From NCBI GenBank assembly GCA_020632715.1, contig JACKFA010000006.1, forward strand, positions 1 through 64,000: a DNA stretch of 64,000 nt, read 5' to 3'. The notes beneath the pieces are model-generated. The model was not told the origin of the DNA. It ran no database searches and worked only from the letters and a program-made list of their open reading frames with translations. Below, piece after piece: positions 1-9,799 of this stretch; position 1 is the stretch's first letter; the number at the start of each line of letters is the position of its first letter. Source of the DNA: Deltaproteobacteria bacterium. GTDB lineage: Bacteria; Myxococcota_A; UBA9042; PHBI01. The translations under genes were made by a program, and so were the position numbers.

Positions 1-548
<548 letters not shown>

Positions 549-688
549 GCCCGTGCTCCGTGCGCTGTTGGCTCGCGCTCCGCGCGCCGCCGCGCGAGGG
601 CGGAGGTCGGGAGCGGCAACAGCCTACAACGTCGGCGGGCGCGCGCGATCTTTTTCACCGGTCGGCGCGCCGCCGACTCCGCTCGGGG

Positions 689-2098
689 TCAGATCTGGTT
701 CCGCCGCGCCGTCGCGAGGGCGTCGTGCACCATCTGGTGGCGCAGCGACTCGTTCTGCCACGCCTCGCGGATGGGCGCCGAGAGCTCCGCCAACGGGTCG
801 AAGTACATGAAGAGCTGCCCCTCCTTCACGGAGGGCGCGGTGTACACGGAGATCCCGGTCTCCTGGTCGTAGTGCTCGAAGCTGTGGGCGTCGCGCTTGC
901 CGCCGCCGCCGAGCGCGTCGACGACGAACGTCGGCGTGTTGAAGCCGGCGGTCGCGCCGCGGAGGCGCTTCTCGAGCTTCACGGCCGTCGCGACCGTGGT
1001 GCGCAGGTTCTCGACCCCCTTCACGATGTCGCAGACGTACACGTAGTAGGGGTGCACGTTGATGAAGCCGAGCTTCCGCCCGAGCTCGATCATCGCCTCG
1101 GGCGTGTCGTTCACGCCGCGCTGGAGCACCGCCTGGTTCCGCACCATCACGCCGCGCTCGTGGAGCACGGCCATCCCGTCCTCCGAGAAGCCGGTGATCT
1201 CGTTCGGGTGCCCGAAGTGCGTGTGGATCGCCATGTCCTTCCGCATCTTGCGCGCGCGCTCCGAGAGCTGCGTCACCGCCTCGGTCCACGGGTCGCCGGC
1301 CTTGATGCGCATCGGCAGGATGGCGAGCCCCTTCGTCGCGACGCGGAAGCGGCGGATGTGCGGGATGTCGAGGAGCGTGTTGCCGATCTCGAGCAGCTGG
1401 TCGGGCTTCAGGCGGTAGGCGTCGCCGCCGCTCACGACGACGTCCTCGACGTCCGGGCGCTCGCGGAGGTACTGGAAGGCGCGCGTCCAGCGCTCCTTGT
1501 TCGCCTTGATCTGCACCTTCTCGACCTGGTCCGTGTCGAGCCCGACGGCGTAGCTGCGCGTGCAGAAGCGGCAGTAGACGGGGCACGTGTCGAGTGCCAG
1601 GAAGAGGACCTTGTCCGGGTAGCGGTGGGTCAGCCCCGGGACGGGCGCGTCCTTCATCTCGTGCAGCGAGTCGAGCGTGGACATCGGGTGGTCCGGCTCG
1701 AGGTCGCTCGCGACGGGCAGGAACTGGCGGCGCGTCGGGTCGCGGTAGGGGTCGCTCCAGTCGATGAGCGAGAGCAGGTAGGGCGAGATCCGGACGGCCA
1801 TGGGCGCCTGGTGGAAGCCGGCCTCGACGTCGGCGATGAAGGCCGGGCTCACGAGGTCGCGCACGGTGTCGACGAGCTTCTTCGCGCTCGTGATGGCGTT
1901 CTTCTCCTGCCAGGCGTAGTCGCCGAACTGCTCGACGCCGACCTCGGACCAGGCCGGGATCTTGCGCCAGAACTCGTCGCGGCGCGGGTTGCGCCAGGTC
2001 ATGGCGGCCGGGTCGACCGGGGCCTTCAGGTGCTTGATGGCGTCGCCGGCGTCGGGGCTCGGCGCCTTCGCGGGGTCGGCGGATGCGGATACGGTCAT
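689..2098 (-). CDS. kamA: Lysine 2,3-aminomutase family radical SAM enzyme
   Basis: A 469-residue radical S-adenosylmethionine enzyme of the KamA family, which interconverts L-lysine and beta-lysine using a [4Fe-4S] cluster and PLP. The cluster motif CPVYCRFC is present (Cys172, Cys176, Cys179), preceded by the family pattern HRYPDKVLFLALDTC. Downstream are VVSGGDAYRL and the HTHFGHPNEI segment typical of aminomutases. The length fits KamA (about 415-470) better than the shorter EF-P-modifying EpmB (about 340). No beta-lysine acetyltransferase (AblB) gene lies beside it, so use as an osmolyte precursor is not supported by context; lysine catabolism or beta-lysine for a natural product are alternatives. 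The ATG start is preceded by a purine-rich stretch. Family assignment is firm; the physiological role is inferred. Confidence 0.93.
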   Translation of the reverse strand: MTVSASADPAKAPSPDAGDAIKHLKAPVDPAAMTWRNPRRDEFWRKIPAWSEVGVEQFGDYAWQEKNAITSAKKLVDTVRDLVSPAFIADVEAGFHQAPMAVRISPYLLSLIDWSDPYRDPTRRQFLPVASDLEPDHPMSTLDSLHEMKDAPVPGLTHRYPDKVLFLALDTCPVYCRFCTRSYAVGLDTDQVEKVQIKANKERWTRAFQYLRERPDVEDVVVSGGDAYRLKPDQLLEIGNTLLDIPHIRRFRVATKGLAILPMRIKAGDPWTEAVTQLSERARKMRKDMAIHTHFGHPNEITGFSEDGMAVLHERGVMVRNQAVLQRGVNDTPEAMIELGRKLGFINVHPYYVYVCDIVKGVENLRTTVATAVKLEKRLRGATAGFNTPTFVVDALGGGGKRDAHSFEHYDQETGISVYTAPSVKEGQLFMYFDPLAELSAPIREAWQNESLRHQMVHDALATARRNQI

Positions 2099-2444
2099 GG
2101 GGGTCCTCCGATGGGGACGGCCAGGGGATGGGTCTCAGCGGGGCCGCGCGCGCGCGTCGGCGCGGGGCCGGGGCCGCGCGTGCCCGTCAGGGACGGGCGC
2201 GGCCGGATCGGGGCGATCGCGTTCGGGGGCTCGGCCGCCGTACGTCGGGATCGTGCAGGATCGTCGCGAAGAACCACATACCGGCGGGGAGCATGAGGCC
2301 CGATGGCCCCGGGATCAAGCCCTCGCCGCGTCCACCGGGGGCCGACCAGCCTCCGGGGCGCGTCCGGCGCGGCCCGCGAAACCCGCTGTTGCAGCGGCTC
2401 TGCGAGGTCGAGTAGCGTCCGACACGAAAACCGGAGATCCCACC
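2099..2444. promoter_or_regulatory. Divergent intergenic region with a 7-bp hairpin
   Basis: A 346-base gap between two divergent genes, so it should hold both promoters. The clearest structure is a perfect inverted repeat GCCCGTC-AGG-GACGGGC at 2182-2198. Extreme GC content prevents confident -35/-10 calls. I see no small gene with convincing codon use; the open frames crossing this stretch are extensions of neighbouring frames. Confidence 0.4.
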
Positions 2445-5012
2445 GTGAATCGCGTCGCTTCGTCCCTCCTCGTGGTGTCGGTCGTCGTGCCCTGGCTCGC
2501 CCTCGCCGCGTGCGGCGAGACCGCCGACCAGGGCGGCGTCGGCGACAGCTCGCTCGCCGACATCGTCGACGCCTTCGTCTTCGGCGACGCCGTGGCCATC
2601 GACACGCTCGCGCCCGGCGTCGACACGGTGGTCGCGCCCCCCGACACCGTCGCCCCCTGCGAGGGCTGCCCGGGCGCCCCTTGCGTCGAGAACACCGACT
2701 GCGACAGCGGCTTCTGCCTCGACGGGCCGACCGGGCCGGCGTGCGCGCGCACCTGCAGCGAGACGTGCCCCACGGGCTACGCCTGCCGCGGGATCGCGAA
2801 CCCGCAGGGGGATCCGACGTTCGTCTGCGTCTACGCGCACCTCACCTACTGCCAGCCGTGCCGCGTCGACGCCGACTGCGAGCTCGGCATCGGCGGCGCG
2901 ACCGGCGCCCGCTGCGTCGCGCGCGCGGACGGCAGCGGCTCCTTCTGCCGGACGCCCTGCGCCGGCGGCGGCTGTCCCGAGGGCGCCGCGTGCGAGACGG
3001 TCGCGACCGCCGGTGGAGACGCGAGCCTCTGCGGGCCCGAGGGGGCGGCCGAGTGCGGCTGCTCGGCGCGGGCCGTCCAGATCCACGCGAGCACGACGTG
3101 TGCAGTCGCGAACGCGTACGGCGAGTGCGGCGGCGAGCGGGCCTGTGAGGCCGACGGGCTCACGTTGTGCAGTGCACGCGAGGCGACCCCGGAGGCGTGT
3201 AACGGGGTGGACGACGACTGCGACGGGGCGACCGACGAGGACTTCCCGGACAAGGGCGCGGCGTGCGACGGCGACGACGCCGACGTCTGCGCGGACGGGA
3301 CCTGGGTCTGCGACGCGGACGGGCGGCTCGTCTGCACGGACGACGCGTTCGCGAAGACCGAGACCTGCAACGGCCTCGACGACGACTGCGACGGCGAGAC
3401 GGACGAGGGCGCGCCGGGGGCCGGCGAGGCGTGCGACGGCGACGACGCCGACCTCTGCAAGGACGGGCACATGGTCTGCGGCGGGGCGGGCGGCGGGCTC
3501 GTCTGCGACGACGACGCGGCCTCGAAGGTGGAGCTCTGCAACGGCGTCGACGACGACTGCAACGGGGTCGCCGACGAGGGCTTCGAGCAGAAGTACCAGC
3601 CGTGCGACGGGGACGACGCCGACAGCTGCAAGGACGGGCAGTGGGTCTGCGCGCCGGACGGGAGCGGGCTCGTCTGCAGCGACGACCCGGCGACGCGCGT
3701 GGAGCTCTGCAACGAGCTCGACGACGACTGCGACGGGGTCCCCGACGAGGACTTCCCGGAGAAGCTCGGGGCGTGCGACGGCGCGGACGGGGACCTCTGC
3801 AAGGACGGGGTCTGGGTGTGCAGCGCCGACGGGACGGGGCTCGTCTGCACGGACGACGCGCTCTCGTTCGTGGAGCTCTGCAACGACGAGGACGACGACT
3901 GCGACGGCGAGATCGACGAGACGTTCCCGATGAAGGGGCTCCCGTGCGACTCCGAGGTCGACACCGACCTGTGCGCGGACGGCGTCTGGGCGTGCGGCGC
4001 GAACAACGCGCTCGTCTGCAACGACGACGCGGCCAGCATCGCCGAGCTCTGCAACGGCCAGGACGACGACTGCGACGGCCTCACGGACGGGGCGGACCCC
4101 GATCTCACCGCGCCCCTGAACGGCAACCAGAACGGCGCGTGCGCCGGCACCAGGAAGCTCTGCGCGGGGGCGCTCGGGTGGGTCGAGAACTACGGCAGCG
4201 TCGGCGGCTTCGGGCAGCCGGAGACGCCCAGCGGGGCCTTCGCCGACGAGAACTGCGACGGGCTCGACGGGGACGAGGCGCAGGCGTGGTTCGTGAAGGC
4301 CGGGGCGAGCCCGAGCGCGGCGTGCACGCGCGCGGCGCCTTGCGGGACGATCGCGGCGGCGCTCGCGAAGGTGACGGCCGGCAAGCGCCACGTCTACGTG
4401 CAGGCGGGGACGTATGAGGAGGTCGTCGACATCGATCGGGACGTGCAGATCTACGGCGGCTTCGACGCGAGCTGGGCGCGGCGGCCGCGCACGGAGGCGG
4501 GGCACCGCGTGATCATCAAGGGCAAGAAGCACGCGGGCGACGGGCAGTACCTGACGATCCGCGCGCGCAACGCGAGCGTCGTGCTCGCGGACCTCGTGCT
4601 CCAGGCGGCGAGCCCGGGCGCGGCGGAGCGGCTGAACGGGCGGGGGCTCTCGAGCTACGTCGTGCACGCCGTCGGCGGGAGCGTCGCGCTCACGCGGGTC
4701 GACGTGATCCAGGGCGACGGGGCGTCGGGCGCCGCCGGGGGCGGCGGGCAGGCGGCGGCGTCGCTGTCGGCGCCCTCGAAGGCGACGGGCGGGGGGGCCG
4801 GCACGCAGGGCATCGACCTCTGCGACGCGTCGAGCCGCGGCTACGGCGGCGCGGGCGCGACGAACGGGACGTGCTCGAGCGGGACGGGCGGCGGCAAGGG
4901 CGGCGACGGCGGCACGGCGCCGACGGGCGCGGGCTCGGGGGCGACCGGCGGCAAGGGCGCGACCGGGCGGCTCGAGTCGACGTGGACGTGCAGCTCGCAG
5001 ACGGGCTGCTGA
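2445..5012 (+). CDS. Lipoprotein with MopE-type Cys/Asp repeats and a beta-helix-like region
   Basis: An 855-residue secreted lipoprotein. The start is taken as GTG at 2445 because it gives a complete lipoprotein signal (hydrophobic run ending LALAACGE); the longer open frame upstream has no signal peptide. After the lipobox comes an Asp/Thr/Val linker, a Cys-rich segment, then six repeats of the pattern CNGxDDDCDGxxDE (about residues 250-545). This motif is shared with the Methylococcus MopE family and many myxobacterial surface proteins, where it is thought to bind metal. A degenerate seventh copy (ENCDGLDGDE) follows. Next is a segment (AACGTIAAALAKV ... VYVQAGTYEEV ... IYGGFD) typical of right-handed beta-helix proteins (DUF1565-like), and a Gly/Ala-rich tail. 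Likely cell-surface or extracellular; ligand unknown. Confidence 0.85.
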   Translation: MNRVASSLLVVSVVVPWLALAACGETADQGGVGDSSLADIVDAFVFGDAVAIDTLAPGVDTVVAPPDTVAPCEGCPGAPCVENTDCDSGFCLDGPTGPACARTCSETCPTGYACRGIANPQGDPTFVCVYAHLTYCQPCRVDADCELGIGGATGARCVARADGSGSFCRTPCAGGGCPEGAACETVATAGGDASLCGPEGAAECGCSARAVQIHASTTCAVANAYGECGGERACEADGLTLCSAREATPEACNGVDDDCDGATDEDFPDKGAACDGDDADVCADGTWVCDADGRLVCTDDAFAKTETCNGLDDDCDGETDEGAPGAGEACDGDDADLCKDGHMVCGGAGGGLVCDDDAASKVELCNGVDDDCNGVADEGFEQKYQPCDGDDADSCKDGQWVCAPDGSGLVCSDDPATRVELCNELDDDCDGVPDEDFPEKLGACDGADGDLCKDGVWVCSADGTGLVCTDDALSFVELCNDEDDDCDGEIDETFPMKGLPCDSEVDTDLCADGVWACGANNALVCNDDAASIAELCNGQDDDCDGLTDGADPDLTAPLNGNQNGACAGTRKLCAGALGWVENYGSVGGFGQPETPSGAFADENCDGLDGDEAQAWFVKAGASPSAACTRAAPCGTIAAALAKVTAGKRHVYVQAGTYEEVVDIDRDVQIYGGFDASWARRPRTEAGHRVIIKGKKHAGDGQYLTIRARNASVVLADLVLQAASPGAAERLNGRGLSSYVVHAVGGSVALTRVDVIQGDGASGAAGGGGQAAASLSAPSKATGGGAGTQGIDLCDASSRGYGGAGATNGTCSSGTGGGKGGDGGTAPTGAGSGATGGKGATGRLESTWTCSSQTGC

Positions 5013-5080
5013 GATCCAGCGGGCGCGGGCGCGAGCGCAGCGAGGCGCGCTCGGTGCCGCCTGCGAGGAACGAGCAGGTC

Positions 5081-5232
5081 ACCACCGAGGCACGGAGGCA
5101 CGGAGGGATCGGGGTGGCCACGAGCCCTCTCGCCCTCTCCCGGTCTCGCGCGTCTCCACGGAGAAAGCACGGGAGGCGGTCTCCGGAGGACCACTGAACC
5201 CTCCGTGCCTCCGTGCCTCCGTGGTTGTCCCC
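5081..5232. repeat. Inverted repeat element between convergent genes (copy 1)
   Basis: Two arms made of the iterated unit CACGGAGG / CCTCCGTG: a left arm at about 5081-5107 and a right arm at 5192-5232, separated by about 85 bases. The 41-base right arm is identical to bases 28077-28117. The element lies between a plus-strand gene and a minus-strand gene that both end here, 44 bases from the stop codon of the minus-strand lipoprotein gene. A strong cruciform/hairpin in a convergent gap fits a REP-like or MITE-like element that may also act as a bidirectional terminator. Confidence 0.75.
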
Positions 5233-5275
5233 ATGGAGCCAGCCGCGTGCGGCCTGACGGCCTCCAGAGCAGCCC

Positions 5276-7681
5276 CTACTGCGCCCCGTACACCGCGTCG
5301 CAGGTCGCCGTCGGCGGCGTGACCCCGCCCATCGCGTCGCTCCCCTGGAGCGTCGCCATGAAGTCGCGGATGACGCCGTGGATCGCGCACACCGGCGACG
5401 CGTAGGTCACCGGCGTCTCGAGCTCGACGATCGGCGGGAACGGCTGCTCGTGGCGCTGCGTGCACACCGGCGCCATCACGAGCGTGTGGCACGACTTCGA
5501 CCAGTAGAAGAGCGCCGCGGTGTGCGCGACGGCGGCACCATACGTCACGTTCGCCGAGTACGGCTCCGCCGCCGTCCCCGGGAACGCCACGCCCTCGACC
5601 GTCCCCGCCGCCGGCATCGTCCCGTCGATCGTCCACTCCCCCGTCGACGTGAACGTCTCGAAGCCGAAGGCGTTGTTGTACGAGACCTGCGCCGGCCCGT
5701 AGAGCGTCTCGTCCCAGCTGTCGCCGAACGACAGCACGCTCATGTTCTTCTCCGTCGGCCGGTAGCGCAGCACGAACGGCGCCCAGGTGAGCGGGTCGCC
5801 GCGCTCCGCGAGCCACTGCACGAACCCGAGCACCGGCGTCTCCCACGGCGCCATCTCGATGCGCGGGATCCCGAGGTTGAGCTTCAACACCGCGTTCAGG
5901 AAGCCCGCCGCGAGGAACGCGTTCGAGGGCGCGATCGGCAGGTTCGCGCTGATGATCCGCCCCGAGCCGACCGACGAGACGATCCCGCGCCAGTCGTCCG
6001 ACAGCGCCATCGCCATCGTCGAGTAGCTCGTCCCGAACGACAGGCTCTCGTGGTAGATGTGCCCCGCGTCGAACGAGAGCCCCGCCTGGACCTGGCTCCA
6101 GTCGCCGTCCTTCAGGAGCCGGATGAGGAAGAGCGAGTCGATGCTGATCTGCATCGTGTTCGCCTCCGCCACCTCCGGGTCGAGCGACTGCGGCAGCGCG
6201 AAGAGCCCGCCCGCCGTGTCCGCCGTGCCGCCGTTGTCCGCGATCTGGTCGGCCACGTAGCCCTGAGCCCCCTCGCGGAGCCCCGTGAAGGCGTTCAGCT
6301 TGTCCTCCTGCACCGACACCTGGAGCCCTTGGTCGGCGAGCCACGTCATCGACGTGCGCCCCCCGTGGAACGGCAGGTCGAGCGCGATCGTCGCCACCCC
6401 GTTCAGGCAGTTCGCATTTGCGAAGGAGTTCATCTCCGAGCGATGCCCCGTCCCGCCGTGGGTCGCGATCGCAATGGGCAAATTCGACGGGTCGGCCAAT
6501 TGTGCATCGCACAACCACAGCGTGAACGGCACGAGCGTCGTGACGTCCGTCACGAGCTTCCCGGCGCCGTCGAAGCGGTGCGGCGCCGCGACCGCCTTCC
6601 CGGCGTCGACCTTCATGTTGAACGACGGCGCCGCGATCGACCCGTTGATGATCCGCCCGAAGCCGTGGTGCAGCGAGCCGCCCGTGTAGGCCGCGCCCTC
6701 GAGGTCTGCCGCGCTCCCGCGCGACCCCTCGCCCCAGGAGCCCGGGTTCGTCAGGAACGGGGCCGCCGGCGTCCCGAAGTAGCCGGCGAAGTCGGCCTCC
6801 TCGACGGGCGTCGCCGTGATGAACGCGCCCGCGTCGGCGTCCCAGCCCGTGCGCCGCGTCGGGGCGGCGAGCGGCGCGGCCGCCACCGCGTCGAGCACCT
6901 TCTGCCCGTACCCGAGCACGTCCTCGGTCGTGTAGACCGTCCCGATGACCGGCGACTCCGCGATGCCCAACGCCGCCCAGGCCGCGGTCGCGTCGCTCCA
7001 GAGCGCCCGCGCCGGCGCCGCCTCGGGGTCGATCCCGACCGGGTCGTCGGCGAAGACGTCGCCGAAGTACTTCGGCGCGGAGATCACCGTGCCGTCGACC
7101 GTCTTCACGCCCGCCGTGATGTAGACCGCGTAGGTCGTGCCCGGCACCTGGTAGTCGCCGAAGTCGGCCATGACGCCGAGCGCGTGCGCCTCGGCGTGCC
7201 ACCAGAACCTCGCCTTCACCTGCCGGCCGGCGTCGCGGCCCGCGACGCCGAGGATGTAGACCTTGCCCGCGAACGTCGCGAGGTCCGGCTCGGCGGCCAT
7301 CGGGAAGAAGACGGGCGTGTTCGAGCCGAACCCGCTCCGCTTCGCCATCTCGCGGTCGTAGGCGTCGAGCGCGAAGGACGCGGCGAGGTCCTTGTAGATC
7401 GGGTCGTCCGAGAGCGAGGCGAGGGCGACCTTCCCGTCGCTCCCGAGGTAGAGGTCGTAGGGGAAGGGCGCCATCGAGATGGTCTGCGCCGGGTCGATGC
7501 CGAACGCGAAGACCTCGTCGGCGTCGACCGGCGTGACCGTGTCGGCGCCGGTGTCGCCGACCGTGTCCGTCGTGCCGCCGGTGTCCGTGTCCGTGTCGGC
7601 CTTCGTCCCGTCGTCGCCGCAGGCGGCGAGGAGGAGGGGGAGGGCGAGCCCGCAGAGGAGGAGGCGCTTGATGTCGTTCAT
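5276..7681 (-). CDS. Lipase-like alpha/beta-hydrolase-fold lipoprotein
   Basis: An 801-residue lipoprotein. The start at 7681 (MNDIKRLLLC) gives a clean lipoprotein signal ending LLLAACGD; the same frame stays open far upstream into tag but without a signal. An Asp/Thr-rich linker (TDTDTGGTTDTVG) follows. The mature N-terminus (IDPAQTISMAPFPYDLYLG) resembles the N-terminal region of bacterial extracellular lipases of the Pla-1/cef type (Lipase_bact_N). In the middle, IATHGGTGH and DLPFHGG look like the oxyanion and strand motifs of an alpha/beta hydrolase, and FGTSYSTMAM could be the nucleophile elbow, although its G-x-S-x-S pattern departs from G-x-S-x-G. Enzyme activity is therefore likely but not proven. 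It is 53 bases downstream of tag on the same strand. Confidence 0.75.
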   Translation of the reverse strand: MNDIKRLLLCGLALPLLLAACGDDGTKADTDTDTGGTTDTVGDTGADTVTPVDADEVFAFGIDPAQTISMAPFPYDLYLGSDGKVALASLSDDPIYKDLAASFALDAYDREMAKRSGFGSNTPVFFPMAAEPDLATFAGKVYILGVAGRDAGRQVKARFWWHAEAHALGVMADFGDYQVPGTTYAVYITAGVKTVDGTVISAPKYFGDVFADDPVGIDPEAAPARALWSDATAAWAALGIAESPVIGTVYTTEDVLGYGQKVLDAVAAAPLAAPTRRTGWDADAGAFITATPVEEADFAGYFGTPAAPFLTNPGSWGEGSRGSAADLEGAAYTGGSLHHGFGRIINGSIAAPSFNMKVDAGKAVAAPHRFDGAGKLVTDVTTLVPFTLWLCDAQLADPSNLPIAIATHGGTGHRSEMNSFANANCLNGVATIALDLPFHGGRTSMTWLADQGLQVSVQEDKLNAFTGLREGAQGYVADQIADNGGTADTAGGLFALPQSLDPEVAEANTMQISIDSLFLIRLLKDGDWSQVQAGLSFDAGHIYHESLSFGTSYSTMAMALSDDWRGIVSSVGSGRIISANLPIAPSNAFLAAGFLNAVLKLNLGIPRIEMAPWETPVLGFVQWLAERGDPLTWAPFVLRYRPTEKNMSVLSFGDSWDETLYGPAQVSYNNAFGFETFTSTGEWTIDGTMPAAGTVEGVAFPGTAAEPYSANVTYGAAVAHTAALFYWSKSCHTLVMAPVCTQRHEQPFPPIVELETPVTYASPVCAIHGVIRDFMATLQGSDAMGGVTPPTATCDAVYGAQ

Positions 7682-7734
7682 CCCCGTTGCGTACTCGCGC
7701 GCGCGCTTCGTGTAAAGGGCGCGCCCGCCGCGCC

Positions 7735-8364
7735 TCACGGCCGCGCGAGCGCCGCGCGATCCCGCTCCCGGAGCGGGCGCGCGTGGCACCCCTCGACGTG
7801 GTCGTTCACGAGGCCCATCGCCTGCATGAAGGCGTAGGCCGTCGTCGGGCCGACGAAGCTCCAGCCGCGCTTCTTGAGGTCCTTCGAGAGCGCCTTCGAC
7901 GCGTCCGTCACGGGCATCGCGCGGAGCGTCGCCCAGTCGAGCGTCGCCGGGCGCGCCTCCGGCGTCGGCTCGAAGCCCCAGAAGTAGGTCGCGAGCGAGC
8001 CGAGCTCGTCGCGGAGCGCCACCGCGCGGCGCGCGTTGTTCAGGGTCGAGACGATCTTCCCGCGGTGCCGCACGATCCCGGCGTCCCCGAGGAGGCGCTC
8101 GACGTCCGCGTCGCCCATCGCCGCGACGCGGTCGAGGTCGAAGTCGTGGAACGCCGCGCGGAAGCCCTCGCGCTTCCGGAGGATCGTGAGCCACGAGAGC
8201 CCGCTCTGGAACCCCTCGAGGCAGATCTTCTCGAAGAGGCGCCGGTCGTCCGTCACCGGCCGCCCCCACTCCTCGTCGTGGTAGTGGCGGTAGAGCGGGT
8301 CCCCGCTCCCCCACGCGCACCGCACCACGCCGTCGTCACCCGTCACGAGACCGTCGTTCGTCAT
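7735..8364 (-). CDS. tag: DNA-3-methyladenine glycosylase I
   Basis: A 209-residue base-excision repair glycosylase that removes 3-methyladenine from alkylated DNA. The family signature RCAWGSGDPLYRHYHDEEWG contains the zinc ligands Cys16 and His29, and the C-terminal HVEGCHARP supplies the other His and Cys. LFEKICLEGFQSGLSW matches the base-recognition helix. The length matches E. coli Tag (187) with short extensions. The ATG at 8364 is chosen because the protein aligns from there; the longer open frame upstream runs into the divergent neighbour. It is divergent from the DUF2203 gene, with 64 bases between the starts. Confidence 0.95.
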   Translation of the reverse strand: MTNDGLVTGDDGVVRCAWGSGDPLYRHYHDEEWGRPVTDDRRLFEKICLEGFQSGLSWLTILRKREGFRAAFHDFDLDRVAAMGDADVERLLGDAGIVRHRGKIVSTLNNARRAVALRDELGSLATYFWGFEPTPEARPATLDWATLRAMPVTDASKALSKDLKKRGWSFVGPTTAYAFMQAMGLVNDHVEGCHARPLRERDRAALARP

Positions 8365-8428
8365 GGCCGCGTTATAACCGATGCGGCGGCGCTGGTAAGG
8401 TGCCCCGCGATCTGCTGTCATCACGCCC

Positions 8429-8911
8429 ATGACAGACGACGATCGCGACGACGATGAGGCCCTCGCCCTCGAGCCCGGCCAGCGCCTCTTCGGCGTCGCC
8501 GAGGCCGACGCCCTCGTGCCCTTCCTCGCCCGCACCTTCGACCGCCTCGGCGAGATGCGCGCCGAGCTCGCCGAGCTGCTCGAGGCCCTCGCCCCCCTCG
8601 GGGTCCTCCCGGGGCAGCCGCTCCCGCCGGAGATGGCCGCGGCCCCCGAGGTCACCGGGCCCGTCGCGCGCGTCATCGCCATCGACGGCGAGATCCGCGG
8701 GATCCTGACCGAGCTCCAGGAGACCGGCGTCGAGGTGAAGAGCTTCGAGGGCCTCGTCGACGTGCGGAGCCGCTACGACGGCCGCGTCGTCTACCTGTGC
8801 TGGCAGCGCGGCGAGGGCGCGTTCACGCACTGGCACGAGCTCGAGGGCGGCTACGCCGGGCGGCAGCCGATCCTCGACCGCGCCGCGTACCACGGCTCGC
8901 TCCTCGCCTGA
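8429..8911 (+). CDS. DUF2203 family protein
   Basis: A 160-residue soluble protein of the DUF2203 family, whose function is unknown. The family hallmarks are visible: an N-terminal F(G/T)xxEAxALVPFL segment with a predicted long helix, ELQETGVEVKSFEGLVDV, the tail motif YLCWQRGEG followed by HWHELEGGYAGRQPI. An acidic N-terminus (TDDDRDDDEALA) precedes the domain. It starts at an ATG divergent from tag; co-localisation with a repair gene is noted but does not define a role. Confidence 0.85.
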   Translation: MTDDDRDDDEALALEPGQRLFGVAEADALVPFLARTFDRLGEMRAELAELLEALAPLGVLPGQPLPPEMAAAPEVTGPVARVIAIDGEIRGILTELQETGVEVKSFEGLVDVRSRYDGRVVYLCWQRGEGAFTHWHELEGGYAGRQPILDRAAYHGSLLA

Positions 8912-8926
8912 GCACGTCGTCGCGCA

Positions 8927-8948
8927 GGCGCCGGTACGACCCGGCGCC
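8927..8948. terminator. Hairpin between convergent genes, possible bidirectional terminator
   Basis: Perfect 8-bp inverted repeat GGCGCCGG-TACGAC-CCGGCGCC located 16 bases past one stop codon and 14 bases before the other in a 50-base convergent gap. There is no U-tract on either side, so intrinsic termination is uncertain. Confidence 0.45.
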
Positions 8949-8961
8949 CGCCCGGCGGACC

Positions 8962-9621
8962 TCACATCGAGGGGACCTTCGCCGCCACCTTGCCGGCCGC
9001 CTTCATCTCGGGGGCGTCCTGCTCGATGTCCTCGGCGACCTTCGTCACGGCCTGCTTCGCCGCCTTCGGGGTCGGCGCCGCCTTGAGCGCCGCCTTCGAC
9101 GCCGCCTCGACCGCGGCCTTCGGGGTCGGCGCGGCCTTCGCCGCCGCCTTCACCGCGGCCTTCGGGGTCGGCGCGGCCTTCGCCGCCGCCTGACCGGCCA
9201 TCTTGCCGGCGGTCTTCTCGTCCGGCGCGGCCTTCGCGGCCGCCTTGCCGGCCGCCTTCGCGGCGGTCTTCTCGTCCGGCGCGGCCTGCTTCGCGGCCTC
9301 ACCAGCGGCCTTCGCGGCGGACTTCTCGTCGGGGGCGACCTTCGCGGCGGCCTTCCCGGCGGCCTTCGCGGCGGTCTCCTCGTCGGGGGCGACCTTCTTC
9401 GCGGACTCGACGGCCGCCTTGACGGCGGTCTTCTCATCGGGGGCGGCCTTCGCGGCGACCTTGGCGACGCTCTTCGCCGCCTCGATCGACCCGCCCGGCG
9501 CCATCGCCTCCGAGGCCTCCGCGAAGCTCTTGTTCATCGCCTTCGCGGCGGGCGCCTGCTCCTTCTCCATCGCGAGCTTCTTCGCCTGCGCGGCCGCAGC
9601 GTCCAGTTTCTCCAACGGCAT
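8962..9621 (-). CDS. Ala/Lys-rich protein built of 18-residue helical repeats
   Basis: A 219-residue low-complexity protein. After a short N-terminal segment (MPLEKLDAAAAQAKK) it consists of units such as AAPDEKTAAKAAGKAAAK: five 18-residue copies, then related 14- and 18-residue copies carrying APTPKAA. Each unit has a Pro, an acidic pair and several Lys, so overall charge is moderate rather than strongly basic. Histone-H1-like tails usually have more Lys and fewer acidic residues; LEA-like or structural helical proteins also fit. Eighteen residues equal exactly five turns of an alpha helix, so each repeat keeps the same face. No signal peptide. The start at 9621 has a GAAGGTG Shine-Dalgarno-like sequence. 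Confidence 0.8.
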   Translation of the reverse strand: MPLEKLDAAAAQAKKLAMEKEQAPAAKAMNKSFAEASEAMAPGGSIEAAKSVAKVAAKAAPDEKTAVKAAVESAKKVAPDEETAAKAAGKAAAKVAPDEKSAAKAAGEAAKQAAPDEKTAAKAAGKAAAKAAPDEKTAGKMAGQAAAKAAPTPKAAVKAAAKAAPTPKAAVEAASKAALKAAPTPKAAKQAVTKVAEDIEQDAPEMKAAGKVAAKVPSM

Positions 9622-9799
9622 GGCAGCACCTTCGTCTCGCCCGACGCGCGCGACGGCGCCGTCTGGGGCTGGTAGACACTGAGACCGAGATGGCCGGATA
9701 CTGCGCCCGTTCGCGCGTCGTGGCAAGGGACGAGACCCCCGCGTCAGGGGCGGCTCCGCCGCGTCGGCCTCCGGCGCGCCCGCCCGGAACCTCCCCGCC

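Noticed and set aside
8372..8965. 197-codon minus-strand frame over the DUF2203 gene
   Set aside because: The plus-strand frame matches DUF2203 across its length; the opposite frame has no recognisable motifs.
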